Source: Pseudorhodoferax soli (GTDB lineage Bacteria; Pseudomonadota; Gammaproteobacteria; Burkholderiales; Burkholderiaceae_C). From it: 64,000 nt of DNA. The translations under genes and the position numbers were made by a program. The stretch lies in the NCBI RefSeq assembly GCF_003337555.1, contig NZ_QPJK01000002.1:1-64000 (forward strand), in the 5' to 3' direction. The notes beneath the pieces were generated by a model. It had not been told where the DNA came from and made no database searches. It saw only the letters and a program-made list of their open reading frames with translations. Positions 1-9,706 of this stretch are shown here, piece by piece. The first letter of the stretch is position 1; each line of letters begins with the position of its first letter.

Positions 1-3000
1 ACGATCACGCTCACCGACGTGAACGAAGCACCGCTGGGCGCCGTCACGGACGTGAACGCTGCAGCCAACAGCGTGACGGAGAACGCGGCCAACGGAACGG
101 CAGTGGGGATCACCGCGCAGGCGCTCGACCCGGACGGCACGGCCACGGTGAGCTACAGCCTCAGCAACGACGCGGGCGGACGCTTCGCCATCGACGCCAG
201 CACCGGCGTGGTGACGGTGCTGGACGGCACGCTGTTGGACTATGAGACGGCGAACAGCCATCAGATCACCGTGCTGGCCAGTTCCAGCGACGGCACAACC
301 TCCAGCGCCAACTTCACCATCGCGCTGACGGATGCGAACGAGGCACCCATCGGTGCCGTGAGCGACACGAACGCTGCCGCCAACAGCGTGGCAGAGAACG
401 CGGCCAACGGCACGGTGGTCGGCATCACCGCCCAGGCCACCGACCCGGACGCCAGCGCCACGGTGAGCTACAGCATCAGCAACAGCGCAGGCGGCCGTTT
501 CACCATCGACGCCGCCACCGGCGTGGTGACGGTGCTGGACGGGACGCTCCTGAACTACGAAGCCGCCACCAGCCACACCATCACCGTGCTGGCCACCTCC
601 AGCGACGGCTCTACCTCCAGCGCCAACTTCACCATCAACCTGACCGATGTGAACGAGGCGCCTGTCGGTGCGGTCACGGATGTGAACGCCGCGGCGAACC
701 AGGTGGCCGAAAACGCCGCCAACGGCACTGCCGTGGGCGTCACAGCCCAGGCCACCGACCCCGACGGCACGGCCACAGTGAGTTACAGCCTCAGCAACGA
801 CGCCGGCGGCCGCTTCGCCATCGACGCCACCACCGGCGTGGTCACCGTGGCCGACGGCACGCTCTTGAACTACGAGTCCGCCACCAGCCATGGCATCACC
901 GTGCTGGCCACGTCGAGCGACGGCAGCACTTCCAGTGCCAACTTCACGATCAACCTGACCGATGTGAACGAGGCGCCTGTCGGTGCGGTCTCCGACGTGA
1001 ATGCGGCGGCCAACCAGGTGGCCGAGAACGCCGCCAACGGCACCACCGTGGGCATCACCGCGCAGGCGCTCGACCCCGACGGCACGGCCACGGTGAGTTA
1101 CAGCCTCAGCGACAACGCCGGTGGGCGCTTCGCCATCAACGCCACCACCGGCGTGGTGACCGTGGCCGACGGCACGCTCTTGAACTACGAAGCCGCCACC
1201 AGCCATGGCATCACCGTGCTGGCCACCTCCAGCGACGGCACCACCTCCAGCGCCAGCTTCACCATCGACCTGACGGATGTGAACGAGGCCCCGGTTGGCG
1301 CAGTGATCGACACGAATGCGGCCGCCAACAGCGTGGCAGAGAACGCCGCCAATGGCACGGTGGTCGGCATCACCGCCCAGGCGACGGACCCGGACGCCAC
1401 CGCGACGGTGAGCTACAGCCTCAGCAACAACGCCGGGGGACGCTTCACCATCGACGCCACCACCGGCGTGGTGACGGTGGCCGACGGCACGCTTTTGAAC
1501 TACGAAGCCGCCACCGCCCATGGCATCACGGTGCTGGCCACCTCCAGCGACGGCAGCACCTCCAGCGCCAACTTCACGGTTGCGCTGACGGATGTGAACG
1601 AGGCGCCCATCGGCGCAGTCTCCGATGTGAATGCGGCCGCCAACCAGGTGGCCGAGAACGCCGCCAACGGCACCACCATGGGCATCACGGCCCAGGCGAC
1701 AGACCCCGACGGCTCGGCTGCGGTGAGCTACAGCCTCTCGGACAACGCAGGAGGACGCTTCGCCATCAACGCCACCACCGGCGTGGTGACCGTGGCCGAC
1801 AGCACCCTTTTGAACTACGAAGCCGCCACCAGCCACGGCATCACCGTGCTGGCCACCTCCAGCGACGGCAGCACTTCCAGCGCCAGTTTCACCATCGACC
1901 TGACGGATGTGAACGAGGCCCCGGTTGGCGCAGTGATCGACACGAATGCGGCCGCCAACAGCGTGGCGGAGAACGCCGCCAACGGCACGGTGGTCGGCAT
2001 CACCGCCCAGGCCACCGACCCCGACGCGACGGCCACGGTGAGCTACAGCCTCTCGGACAACGCAGGGGGCCGATTCGCCATCGACGCCAACACCGGCGTG
2101 GTCACCGTGGCCAACGGCAGCCTGCTCGACTACGAGAACGCATCCAGCCACCAGCTCACCGTGCTGGCGACCTCCTCCGATGGGTCGACCTCCAGCACGC
2201 ACTTCACGGTCCAACTCATGGATGTGAACGAAGCACCCATCGGTGGGCTCTCCGATGTGAATGCGGCCGCCAACCAGGTACCCGAGAACGCTGCCACGGG
2301 CACGCCCGTCGGCATCACGGCCCATGCCACGGACCCGGACGGCACGGCCACTGTCAGCTACACGCTCAGCAACGATGCCGGTGGCCGCTTCACCATCGAC
2401 CCGGCCACGGGCGTCGTCACGGTGGCCGACGGCAGCCTGCTGGACTACGAGGGCACCGCGCAGTACCAGATCACCGTGCTGGCCACCTCGTCGGACGGCA
2501 GCACTGCCAGCCTCCAGTTCACGATCGACCTGACGGATGCGAACGAAGTCCCGGTTGGCCCGGTGAGCGACGTGGATCCGGCCGCCAACACCGTTCCCGA
2601 GAACACCGCCACCGGCACGCCCGTCGGCATCACGGCCCAGGCCACGGACGCCGACGGCACCGCCACGGTGAGCTACAGCTTGAGCAACAGCGCCGGCGGC
2701 CGCTTCGCCATCGACGCTGCCACCGGCGTCGTCACCGTGGCCAATGGCAGCCTGCTCGACTACGAGAGCGCCACCAGCCACCAGATCACCGTGCTGGCCA
2801 CTTCGTCGGACGGCTCCACCTCCAGCGCCAGCTTCACCATCGCGCTGACCGACGTGAACGAGGCCGTGATCTCGCCCGTGGTCGACACCGATGCGGCGCC
2901 CAACCGCGTGCCCGAAAACGCCGCCACCGGCTCGCCCGTGGGCATCACCGCCTTCGCACGCGACCCTGATGCCGGCGCCACGGTCAGCTACACGCTGCTC

Positions 3001-3486
3001 GACAACGACGGGGGCCGCTTCGCCATCGACGCCAACACGGGCGTGGTCACCGTGGCCGACGGCAGCCTGCTCGACTACGAGGCCGCCACCGCGCACGGCA
3101 TCGTGGTGCGGGCCACGAGTTCCGACGGCTCCACGACCGACACGGCCTTCGCCATCGCGCTGGCCGACGTGAACGAGTTCGCCGTGGGGCAGCCGGTGGA
3201 CACCGACCCCGCGCCCAACCGTGTCGACGACAACGCCGGCACCGGCGCCACCGTGGGCGTCACCGTGCAGGCGGTGGACGCGGACGGCAGCAACAACACG
3301 GTGCGCTACAGCCTCAGCGACGACGCCGGCGGCCGTTTCGCCATCGACGCCGTGACCGGCGTGGTGACGGTGGCCGATGGCACGCGGCTGCAGGACGCCG
3401 ATGGCTTCACCATCAAGGTGCTGGCGACTTCGTCCGACGGCAGCAGCAGCGAGACGGCGTTCAGCGTGGCGGTGCGCAACACCGAC
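1..3486 (+). repeat. Tandem 315-bp coding repeats, about 11 copies
   Basis: Units recur every 315 bases (105 codons) in frame with the surface-protein gene and encode one cadherin-like domain each. Copies 1-7 are closest to each other and copies 8-11 progressively diverge. Copies 4-5 and 6-7 are related as a pair: bases 1261-1337 are identical to 1891-1967, an offset of 630, and both copies 4 and 6 encode AINATTG where the others have AIDA. This points to unequal exchange that duplicated a two-unit block. Confidence 0.92.
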
Positions 3487-5160
3487 ATCCAGGCGCCGGT
3501 GATCACCAGCCCGGCCAGCGTGGCCGTGCCGGAGAACACCGCCGGCGTGCTGCAGGTGACCGCCAGCGATGCCGACTCGCCGGCCGGTGCGCTGGTCTAC
3601 AGCATCGTCGGCGGCGCGGACGCGGCGCGCTTCGCCATCGACGCGCAGACCGGCGCGCTGCGCTTCATCGCCACGCCCGATTTCGAGATCCCGGCCGATG
3701 CCAACGGCGACAACCTCTACGAGCTGCGCGTGCGCGTGAGCGATGGCCGCCAGGCCAGCGAGCAGCAGCTGGCAGTGCAGGTGACGCCCGTCAACGACAA
3801 CCTGCCGCGCTGGACCACCCCGGGCGGGGTGGTCGAGGTGCCCGAGAACACCACCGAGGTCGTGCGCGTGCAGGCCGTCGACGCCGACCTGCCGGCCGAG
3901 ACGCTGCGCTACAGCATCGTGGGCGGTGCCGACGCGGCGCGCTTCGCCATCGACGCGCAGACCGGCGCGCTGCGCTTCGTCAACGCACCGGACCGCGAGG
4001 CCCCCGTCGATGCCGACGGCGACAACGACTACGCCGTGGTGATCGGCATCAGCGACGGCCTGCACAGCGCCTCGCTGGCCCTGACGGTGCGGGTGCGCGA
4101 CGTGGCCGAGGCGGGAGGATTGCCCGGCGGCACCGTGCAGGTCCGCGTGCCGGAGCAGCAGACCGCCGTCACGACGGTGCAGGCCACGGGCACGGATGGG
4201 CAGCCGCTGCAGTACGCGCTGGCCGGCGGCGCCGATGCGGCGCTGTTCGCCATCGACGCATCCACCGGCCGGCTGTCGTTCCGCGCACCGCCGCTGTTCA
4301 TGTCGCCGCGCGATGCCAACGGTGACAACCTCTACGAAGTGCTGGTCCGCGTCAGCGACGGTGAACGCACGGGCGACTACCGGGTGCTGGTGACGGTCAC
4401 GGGCAATCCGGTCGTGCAGCCGAACCCGGTGCCGACCGCGCCCGCTGCGGGCCCCACGCCGCCGGTGGCGCTGCCCTTGCTGCCCGGCCTGCCCGCCACC
4501 GGCGCCAGCCCTGGCATCGGCGGCGATTCCGCAGGCACCGGCACAGACGCAACGGAAGAAAGCCCGCAGCAGTTCGCGGGCGGTGCCGATGCGGTGCACG
4601 CCGACCATGTGCCCGGCACCAGGCCCGCTCCCGGCGTTCTGCTGGCCCCGACCACGCAGCAGCCGCTGCCGGCCGATCTGCTGCTGCGGGTGCACTGGCG
4701 CCAGTCCGACTACCACGCCGCGTGGGGCGAGGTGGGCCTGGCTGAACTCCTATTGCCTGAGATGCTGCGCAGCCAGCCTGCCGATGCCCGTGCGGAGACC
4801 GGCCGCGGCCTGCGGCCCGACGCTTTGCCGGTCCTCGCCGACACCACCGAGGAGGCCCGCGGCGATGCGCTGCAGACCAGCGCGGCTCTGGACCAGGCCC
4901 TGGCCGGCGGCATCGCCATCGGCCTGGGCGCGGCCTTCTGGGCCAGCCGCGGCAGTGCCCTGCTGGCCAGCCTGCTCGCCATGTCGCCGGCCTGGACGAG
5001 CATGGACCCGCTGCCCGTGCTGAACCGGCGTCGGCGCGGGCCACGCGACGCACGCGCGCAGCAACCCTTCGGCGATGCGCAGGACGACAATGCAGCCCGG
5101 ACCGAACCCGAAGATGCCCGGCGCAGGAATGACGAAGCCGTGGCGGAGGACAACACGTGA
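1..5160 (+). CDS. Giant cadherin-like repeat surface protein (5' end outside window)
   Basis: The frame is open from base 1, so the N-terminus lies off the window and about 1719 residues are visible. Eleven near-identical units of about 105 residues come first; each carries a PENA/AENA-type motif, a D-P-D-G segment, GGRF-I-A-TGVVTV and DVNEAP. Three more divergent cadherin-type units (about residues 1165-1465) carry D-A-N-G-D-N-L-Y motifs. A Pro/Ala-rich linker follows, then a unique C-terminus with a hydrophobic segment near 1635-1665 and a charged, disordered tail. Cadherin-like repeats are usually Ca2+-binding and extracellular, so an adhesin or biofilm protein is inferred; the C-terminal hydrophobic segment suggests membrane anchoring. 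The stop overlaps the start of a diguanylate cyclase by 4 bases. Secretion signals or other N-terminal domains cannot be seen. Confidence 0.9.
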   Translation, partial: TITLTDVNEAPLGAVTDVNAAANSVTENAANGTAVGITAQALDPDGTATVSYSLSNDAGGRFAIDASTGVVTVLDGTLLDYETANSHQITVLASSSDGTTSSANFTIALTDANEAPIGAVSDTNAAANSVAENAANGTVVGITAQATDPDASATVSYSISNSAGGRFTIDAATGVVTVLDGTLLNYEAATSHTITVLATSSDGSTSSANFTINLTDVNEAPVGAVTDVNAAANQVAENAANGTAVGVTAQATDPDGTATVSYSLSNDAGGRFAIDATTGVVTVADGTLLNYESATSHGITVLATSSDGSTSSANFTINLTDVNEAPVGAVSDVNAAANQVAENAANGTTVGITAQALDPDGTATVSYSLSDNAGGRFAINATTGVVTVADGTLLNYEAATSHGITVLATSSDGTTSSASFTIDLTDVNEAPVGAVIDTNAAANSVAENAANGTVVGITAQATDPDATATVSYSLSNNAGGRFTIDATTGVVTVADGTLLNYEAATAHGITVLATSSDGSTSSANFTVALTDVNEAPIGAVSDVNAAANQVAENAANGTTMGITAQATDPDGSAAVSYSLSDNAGGRFAINATTGVVTVADSTLLNYEAATSHGITVLATSSDGSTSSASFTIDLTDVNEAPVGAVIDTNAAANSVAENAANGTVVGITAQATDPDATATVSYSLSDNAGGRFAIDANTGVVTVANGSLLDYENASSHQLTVLATSSDGSTSSTHFTVQLMDVNEAPIGGLSDVNAAANQVPENAATGTPVGITAHATDPDGTATVSYTLSNDAGGRFTIDPATGVVTVADGSLLDYEGTAQYQITVLATSSDGSTASLQFTIDLTDANEVPVGPVSDVDPAANTVPENTATGTPVGITAQATDADGTATVSYSLSNSAGGRFAIDAATGVVTVANGSLLDYESATSHQITVLATSSDGSTSSASFTIALTDVNEAVISPVVDTDAAPNRVPENAATGSPVGITAFARDPDAGATVSYTLLDNDGGRFAIDANTGVVTVADGSLLDYEAATAHGIVVRATSSDGSTTDTAFAIALADVNEFAVGQPVDTDPAPNRVDDNAGTGATVGVTVQAVDADGSNNTVRYSLSDDAGGRFAIDAVTGVVTVADGTRLQDADGFTIKVLATSSDGSSSETAFSVAVRNTDIQAPVITSPASVAVPENTAGVLQVTASDADSPAGALVYSIVGGADAARFAIDAQTGALRFIATPDFEIPADANGDNLYELRVRVSDGRQASEQQLAVQVTPVNDNLPRWTTPGGVVEVPENTTEVVRVQAVDADLPAETLRYSIVGGADAARFAIDAQTGALRFVNAPDREAPVDADGDNDYAVVIGISDGLHSASLALTVRVRDVAEAGGLPGGTVQVRVPEQQTAVTTVQATGTDGQPLQYALAGGADAALFAIDASTGRLSFRAPPLFMSPRDANGDNLYEVLVRVSDGERTGDYRVLVTVTGNPVVQPNPVPTAPAAGPTPPVALPLLPGLPATGASPGIGGDSAGTGTDATEESPQQFAGGADAVHADHVPGTRPAPGVLLAPTTQQPLPADLLLRVHWRQSDYHAAWGEVGLAELLLPEMLRSQPADARAETGRGLRPDALPVLADTTEEARGDALQTSAALDQALAGGIAIGLGAAFWASRGSALLASLLAMSPAWTSMDPLPVLNRRRRGPRDARAQQPFGDAQDDNAARTEPEDARRRNDEAVAEDNT

Positions 5161-6713
5161 ATCTGATGGGATGGTGGCGCCAGTTGTTCACGCCTGCCGT
5201 GCGGGTCGCGCTCGGGCTGGTGTCGCTCATGGTCACGCTGGTGCTGATCGCCGAGATGTTCACCGGCTACCCGAGCGACCGTGGCGAACTGGTGCGCAAG
5301 CACCACGCCCTGGTGACCCGCACCGTGGCCCAGGATGTGGCCAGGGTGCTGAGTTCCGACGCCAGCGGCGCTGCGCAGTTGCCGCGATTGCTGGCCGATG
5401 CACGCGCGCAGGAGCCGCGGCTGCTGTCGGCCCGCGTGCTCGACAACCAGGGCCAGGTGCTGGGCCAGGTGGGCAACCACCAGAGCGGCTGGCACCTGGA
5501 GACCGGCAGCAGTTCCACGCTGGACAACATCCGCATCCCGCTGACGGTGGCCAACCAGCGCTGGGGAGAGGTCCAGTTCGTCATGCAGCCGCTGTACCCG
5601 CGCACGCTGGGCGGCTGGCTGCACGAGCCGCTGGTGCACTGGCTGGCCTTCATCTCGGTGGTCGGCCTGCTGGTCTATTCGCTCTACCTGCGCCGGGTGC
5701 TGCGCCACCTGGACCCGAACGCCGCCGTGCCGGAACGCGTGCGCACGGCCTTCGACACGCTGACCGAAGGCGTGCTGGTGCTGGACACCGTGGGCCGCGT
5801 GATGCTGGCCAACAAGGCCTTCACGCTGGTCGATGGCGAGGACGCCAAGGCCTTGACCGGCCGCGATGCCACGGACCTGCGCTGGCTCGTGGACAGCCTG
5901 CCGCCGGAGCAGCGCAACCCGCCACCGTGGCGCCAGGCCGTCCAGGACAAGGCGCCGGTGCTGGGCGTTCCACTGCATGTGGTGCGGCCGCGGCTGCCGG
6001 CGCTGCGGCTGGTGTTGAACTGCTCGCCCATCACCGACAACGGCCGCGTGCGCGGCTGCCTGGCGAGCTTTGCCGACGTCACGCAGCTGCAGGAGCGCAC
6101 GGAGAAGCTGCGCGTGGCCTTGGAAGACCTCGGCGCCTCGCAGAAGGAGATCGAGCGCAAGAACGAGGAGCTGACGCTGCTGGCCACGCGCGACGCGCTG
6201 ACCGGCATCTTCAACCGCCGCTCGCTGATGCAGCAGGCCGAGCAGCGCTTCACCGAAGCGCGCGCCAACGGCACGCCGCTGACCTGCATCATGTGCGACA
6301 TCGACCACTTCAAGTCCGTCAACGACAAGTACGGCCATGGTGGTGGCGACCAGGTGATCCAGGGCGCAGCGCGCGCGCTGAGCCGCGGGCTGCGCATGGA
6401 GGATTTCGTCGGCCGCTACGGCGGCGAGGAGTTCTGCGTGGTGCTGCCGGGCAGCACGCTGGCGCAGGCGCGCGAGGTGGCCGAGCGGCTGCGCGAGGAC
6501 ATCGCTGCCACCCTCGGCGCGGCGCTGCGCGACCACCCCGGCGTGCGCGTGACCATGAGCTTCGGCGTCAGCGAACTCGAGGCCGGCATGGCCGACCCCG
6601 CTGCACTCATCGACCTGGCGGACCAGGCGCTGTACCACTCCAAGAAAAACGGCCGCAACCGCGTGACCGCGTGGCGCACCGAGGACACCAAGACGGCAGG
6701 AGCAGTTGCATGA
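5157..6713 (+). CDS. Membrane diguanylate cyclase with PAS and GGDEF domains
   Basis: 518 residues. It has a membrane segment near 16-37, an extracytoplasmic stretch of about 120 residues, a second membrane segment near 160-178, a PAS-like domain at about 197-310, and a GGDEF domain at about 345-510. The active-site loop is GGEEF (422-426), preceded by RMED (413-416) at the spacing of the allosteric I-site, so both c-di-GMP synthesis and product inhibition are expected. The GTG start overlaps the adhesin stop (GTGA) and its own stop overlaps the next ATG, so translation is probably coupled on both sides. It likely senses a periplasmic signal and raises c-di-GMP for the neighbouring surface protein; that link is inferred from position. 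Confidence 0.93.
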   Translation: MNLMGWWRQLFTPAVRVALGLVSLMVTLVLIAEMFTGYPSDRGELVRKHHALVTRTVAQDVARVLSSDASGAAQLPRLLADARAQEPRLLSARVLDNQGQVLGQVGNHQSGWHLETGSSSTLDNIRIPLTVANQRWGEVQFVMQPLYPRTLGGWLHEPLVHWLAFISVVGLLVYSLYLRRVLRHLDPNAAVPERVRTAFDTLTEGVLVLDTVGRVMLANKAFTLVDGEDAKALTGRDATDLRWLVDSLPPEQRNPPPWRQAVQDKAPVLGVPLHVVRPRLPALRLVLNCSPITDNGRVRGCLASFADVTQLQERTEKLRVALEDLGASQKEIERKNEELTLLATRDALTGIFNRRSLMQQAEQRFTEARANGTPLTCIMCDIDHFKSVNDKYGHGGGDQVIQGAARALSRGLRMEDFVGRYGGEEFCVVLPGSTLAQAREVAERLREDIAATLGAALRDHPGVRVTMSFGVSELEAGMADPAALIDLADQALYHSKKNGRNRVTAWRTEDTKTAGAVA

Positions 6714-7816
6714 CGGACACCGCGAACTCCCCAACCCGGCCCACCGTGCTGGTGGTGGACGACACGCCGGACAACCTGTCGCTCATGAGCGCGCTGCTCA
6801 AGGATCTGTACAAGGTCAAGGTGGCCAACCATGGCGAGCGCGGCCTGCGCATCGCCAACTCCGACCCGCCGCCCGACCTGATCCTGTTGGACATCATGAT
6901 GCCGGACATCGACGGCTACGAGGTCTGCGCGCGGCTCAAGGCCGAGCCGCGCACGCGCGACATCCCGGTGATCTTCCTGACCGCGCGCTCCGAGGTGGAG
7001 GACGAGACCCGCGGGCTGGAGCTCGGCGCGGCCGACTACATCACCAAGCCCATCAGTCCGCCCATCGTGCTGGCGCGCGTGCAAGCCCACCTGACGCTGA
7101 AGGCGCATGCGGACTTCCTGCGCGACAAGAGCGCCTACCTGGAGCAGGAGGTGGCCAAGCGCACGGCCGAGGTGCAGGCCATCCAGGACGTGACCATCAT
7201 GGCCATGGCCTCGCTGGCGGAAACGCGCGACAACGAGACCGGCGCACACATCCGGCGCACCCAGCTGTACGTGCGCCGGCTGGCCGAGCAGTTGAAGGAC
7301 CACCCGCGCTTCTCGGGCTACCTGACCGAGCGCACCATCGAGCTGCTGTACAAGTCCGCGCCGCTGCACGACATCGGCAAGGTCGGCATTCCGGACAACA
7401 TCTTGCTCAAGCCGGGACGGCTCACCCCGGAAGAGTTCGAGATCATGAAGAGCCACACCACGCTGGGCCACACCGCCATCGCCGAGGCCGAGCAGCGCCT
7501 GGGCATGAAGGTGGACTTCCTCTCGCTGGCCAAGGAGATCGCGCTGTCGCACCAGGAGAAGTGGGACGGCTCGGGCTACCCGCAGGCGCTGGCGGGCGAA
7601 GCGATCCCGCTGTCGGCACGGCTCATGGCGCTGGCCGACGTGTACGACGCGTTGATCAGCAAGCGGGTCTACAAGCCAGCGCTGCCGCATGCGGAGGCGG
7701 TGCGCATCCTGCAGGAAGGCCGCGGCAAGCACTTCGACCCCGACGTGGTCGATGCCTTCCTGGTCGTGGCGGAAGACTTCCGCACCATTGCGGAAACCCA
7801 CGGCGACGAGGACTGA
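6710..7816 (+). CDS. Two-component response regulator with HD-GYP phosphodiesterase domain
   Basis: 368 residues, RpfG-like. The receiver domain (about 12-128) has the acidic pair D17-D18, phospho-acceptor D61 and K113. A coiled linker leads to an HD-GYP domain with H220-D221 in HDIGK, H281 and GYP at 289-291, the signature of enzymes that hydrolyse c-di-GMP. It lies directly behind the diguanylate cyclase with an ATGA overlap, so a making and a breaking activity are encoded together. No sensor kinase is seen in the cluster, so the phosphodonor is unknown. The first ATG after the upstream stop is used. Confidence 0.93.
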   Translation: MTDTANSPTRPTVLVVDDTPDNLSLMSALLKDLYKVKVANHGERGLRIANSDPPPDLILLDIMMPDIDGYEVCARLKAEPRTRDIPVIFLTARSEVEDETRGLELGAADYITKPISPPIVLARVQAHLTLKAHADFLRDKSAYLEQEVAKRTAEVQAIQDVTIMAMASLAETRDNETGAHIRRTQLYVRRLAEQLKDHPRFSGYLTERTIELLYKSAPLHDIGKVGIPDNILLKPGRLTPEEFEIMKSHTTLGHTAIAEAEQRLGMKVDFLSLAKEIALSHQEKWDGSGYPQALAGEAIPLSARLMALADVYDALISKRVYKPALPHAEAVRILQEGRGKHFDPDVVDAFLVVAEDFRTIAETHGDED

Positions 7817-8691
7817 TGCAGGCGTCATCGAGCGACCCCTTCACCGCAGCGCGCCCCAGGCTGTTCTCCATCGCTTACCGCATGCTGGGCACGCGCGCCG
7901 ACGCCGAGGACGTGGTGCAGGACGCCTGGCTGCGCTGGCACGGCAGCGACCAGGCAGCCGTGCAGTCGGCCGAGGCCTGGCTGGTGACGACGGTCACGCG
8001 GCTCGCGCTCGACCGGCTGCGTGCGGCCAAGACCGAGCGCGAGGCCTATGTGGGCTTCTGGCTGCCCGAACCGCTGGTGGAACTGGACGAGCGCACGCCT
8101 GAGGCCTTTGCGGAGCAGGCCGGCGAACTCTCGGTGGCCATGCTGTGGGTGCTGGAGCGCCTGGCGCCCGAGGAGCGCGCGGCCTACCTGCTGCGCGAGA
8201 TGTTCGACCAGGACTACGCCGACATCGCCAAGCTGCTGGACAAGAGCGAGGCCGCCTGCCGCCAGCTCGTGCACCGCGCCAGCGAGCGCGTGCAGCGCGA
8301 GCAGCCGCGCTTTGACGTGCCGCGCGAGGCGCACCTGCGTGTGCTGCAGCGCTTCGTCACGGCGGCACGCAGCGGCGCACGCGATGCGCTGCAGGCCCTG
8401 CTGGCCGACAACGCCGAGCTGATCGGCGACGGCGGCGGCAAGGTGCCCTCCTTCGGCAAGGTGCTGCAGGGCGCGTTCCGCATCGCCAACCTGTTCTTCG
8501 CCACCTTCCGGCGTGCGCCGGACGCGGTGCTCTACCGCATCGCCACGGTCAATGGCGAGCCCGGCCTGCTGCGCTATGTCGAAGGTCGGCTCGAATCGGC
8601 CCAGGCCTTCGTCACCGATGGCGAGAAGATCCATACGATCTACGCCATCCGCAACCCCGACAAGCTGCGCGGGCTGCCGCAGCAGCCCTAG
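7816..8691 (+). CDS. ECF41-type RNA polymerase sigma factor (SigJ-like)
   Basis: 291 residues. Sigma region 2 (about 10-75) and region 4 (about 105-160) are followed by a C-terminal extension resembling a SnoaL-like fold. The three hallmarks of the ECF41 group are present: WLPEPL (82-87) in the linker, DGGGK (205-209) and NPDKL (280-284). In this family the extension replaces an anti-sigma factor and modulates activity. Start and stop of the upstream gene share one base (TGATG), so it is the fourth coupled gene of the cluster. ECF41 genes usually sit beside a carboxymuconolactone decarboxylase, oxidoreductase or epimerase; none is here, which is unusual. Its 3' end overlaps the convergent DUF72 gene by 4 bases. 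Confidence 0.92.
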   Translation: MQASSSDPFTAARPRLFSIAYRMLGTRADAEDVVQDAWLRWHGSDQAAVQSAEAWLVTTVTRLALDRLRAAKTEREAYVGFWLPEPLVELDERTPEAFAEQAGELSVAMLWVLERLAPEERAAYLLREMFDQDYADIAKLLDKSEAACRQLVHRASERVQREQPRFDVPREAHLRVLQRFVTAARSGARDALQALLADNAELIGDGGGKVPSFGKVLQGAFRIANLFFATFRRAPDAVLYRIATVNGEPGLLRYVEGRLESAQAFVTDGEKIHTIYAIRNPDKLRGLPQQP

Positions 8692-9584
8692 CCCGCCATG
8701 CCGGTCGGCACGCCGAGCCGGGCTGCCAGCCGCGCGGCGTCGTACGGCGCGTGCACCTTCACGTCGTTGTCGAAGTAGCAGAACACGTCGCGCCGCGCGC
8801 GCCGTGGCGCGGCGCGCGGTGAAGCGCGCCGTGCGCCATCGACCTGGCGGCCGGCGCGCCAGGCCGCGATGCGCGCGGCCCAGTGGTCGAGCGCGGCATC
8901 GCCGTAACCGCTCGCATAAAGTTCCTTGTCGCCATGCAGGCGCATGTAGACGAAGTCGGCCGTGAGGTCTTCCAGCAGCGGCCAGCGCCCAGCGGTGTCG
9001 GCCACCACCAGCGCGATGCCATGGCGCCGCAACAGCGCGACGAAGGCCGGATCTTCGAAGCTCGCGTGCCGCACCTCCAGCGCATGGCGCAGGCGCTGCG
9101 GGTGCGGCACACGCAGCAGCGCGCGTGCGGGCAGGCGGCCGTCGTGCCGGCGCGCGAGGGCACTGGCCTGGTCGGTGTCGCGCGGCAGGAGCGCGAGAAA
9201 GGCCTCGAGCCGGTCTGCATCGAAGCGCAGGGAAGGCGGCAGTTGCCAGAGCAGCGGGCCGAGCTTGGCGCGCAACGCGAACAGGCCGGAGGCGAAGAAG
9301 TTGGCCAGCGGCGTCTTCACCTCCTGCAGCCGCAGCATGTGCGTGATGTAGCGCGGGCCCTTCACCGCGAACAGGAAGTCCGCGGGCGTGGCGTCGTGCC
9401 AGGCCGCGAACGCGGCCGGCCGCTGCAGTGCGTAGTGGGAGCCGTTGAGCTCGATGCTGGGCAGGGCGCGCGCCGCAAAGGCCAGTTCCTCGCGCTGCGG
9501 CAAGCCGCGCGGGTAGAAGCGGCCGCGCCAGGGCGCATAGCGCCAACCCGAAATGCCGATCCATGCCCTGCCCTGGCCTGCCAT
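8688..9584 (-). CDS. DUF72 (YecE-family) protein
   Basis: 298 residues with the family's opening WIGISGWRY-PWRG-FYP, an internal FAVKGPRYITH segment and an LWQLPPSLRFD segment typical of DUF72 TIM-barrel proteins. The biochemical role of the family is not settled. The gene stands alone on this strand, converges with the ECF41 sigma gene and is followed upstream by a 190-base gap containing the phaA terminator. The start is the first Met before the conserved block. Confidence 0.88.
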   Translation of the reverse strand: MAGQGRAWIGISGWRYAPWRGRFYPRGLPQREELAFAARALPSIELNGSHYALQRPAAFAAWHDATPADFLFAVKGPRYITHMLRLQEVKTPLANFFASGLFALRAKLGPLLWQLPPSLRFDADRLEAFLALLPRDTDQASALARRHDGRLPARALLRVPHPQRLRHALEVRHASFEDPAFVALLRRHGIALVVADTAGRWPLLEDLTADFVYMRLHGDKELYASGYGDAALDHWAARIAAWRAGRQVDGARRASPRAAPRRARRDVFCYFDNDVKVHAPYDAARLAARLGVPTGMAG

Positions 9585-9706
9585 GCCTGTGCTCCTTGTC
9601 GCGTTCTGGAGCGATGCAGCATGGCATGCGCCGCCGTGGCCGCCTGCACGCCAGCGGCGCGATCCCTTGTGCGGGATGGCCGATGCCGCAGCACCGGCCA
9701 GGCATG

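Noticed and set aside
261-3299. A ladder of open frames of 62-74 codons on the minus strand every 315 bases
   Set aside because: They are antisense shadows of the cadherin repeats; the spacing equals the repeat period and they have no ribosome sites.
1-3486. CRISPR array or satellite repeats
   Set aside because: The repeats are long, adjoining and in frame with a coding sequence, with no spacers.
4710-6734. A 674-codon open frame on the minus strand
   Set aside because: It runs across the adhesin and cyclase genes in a shadow frame typical of high-GC DNA, with His/Gln/Arg-rich low-complexity translation and no domain.
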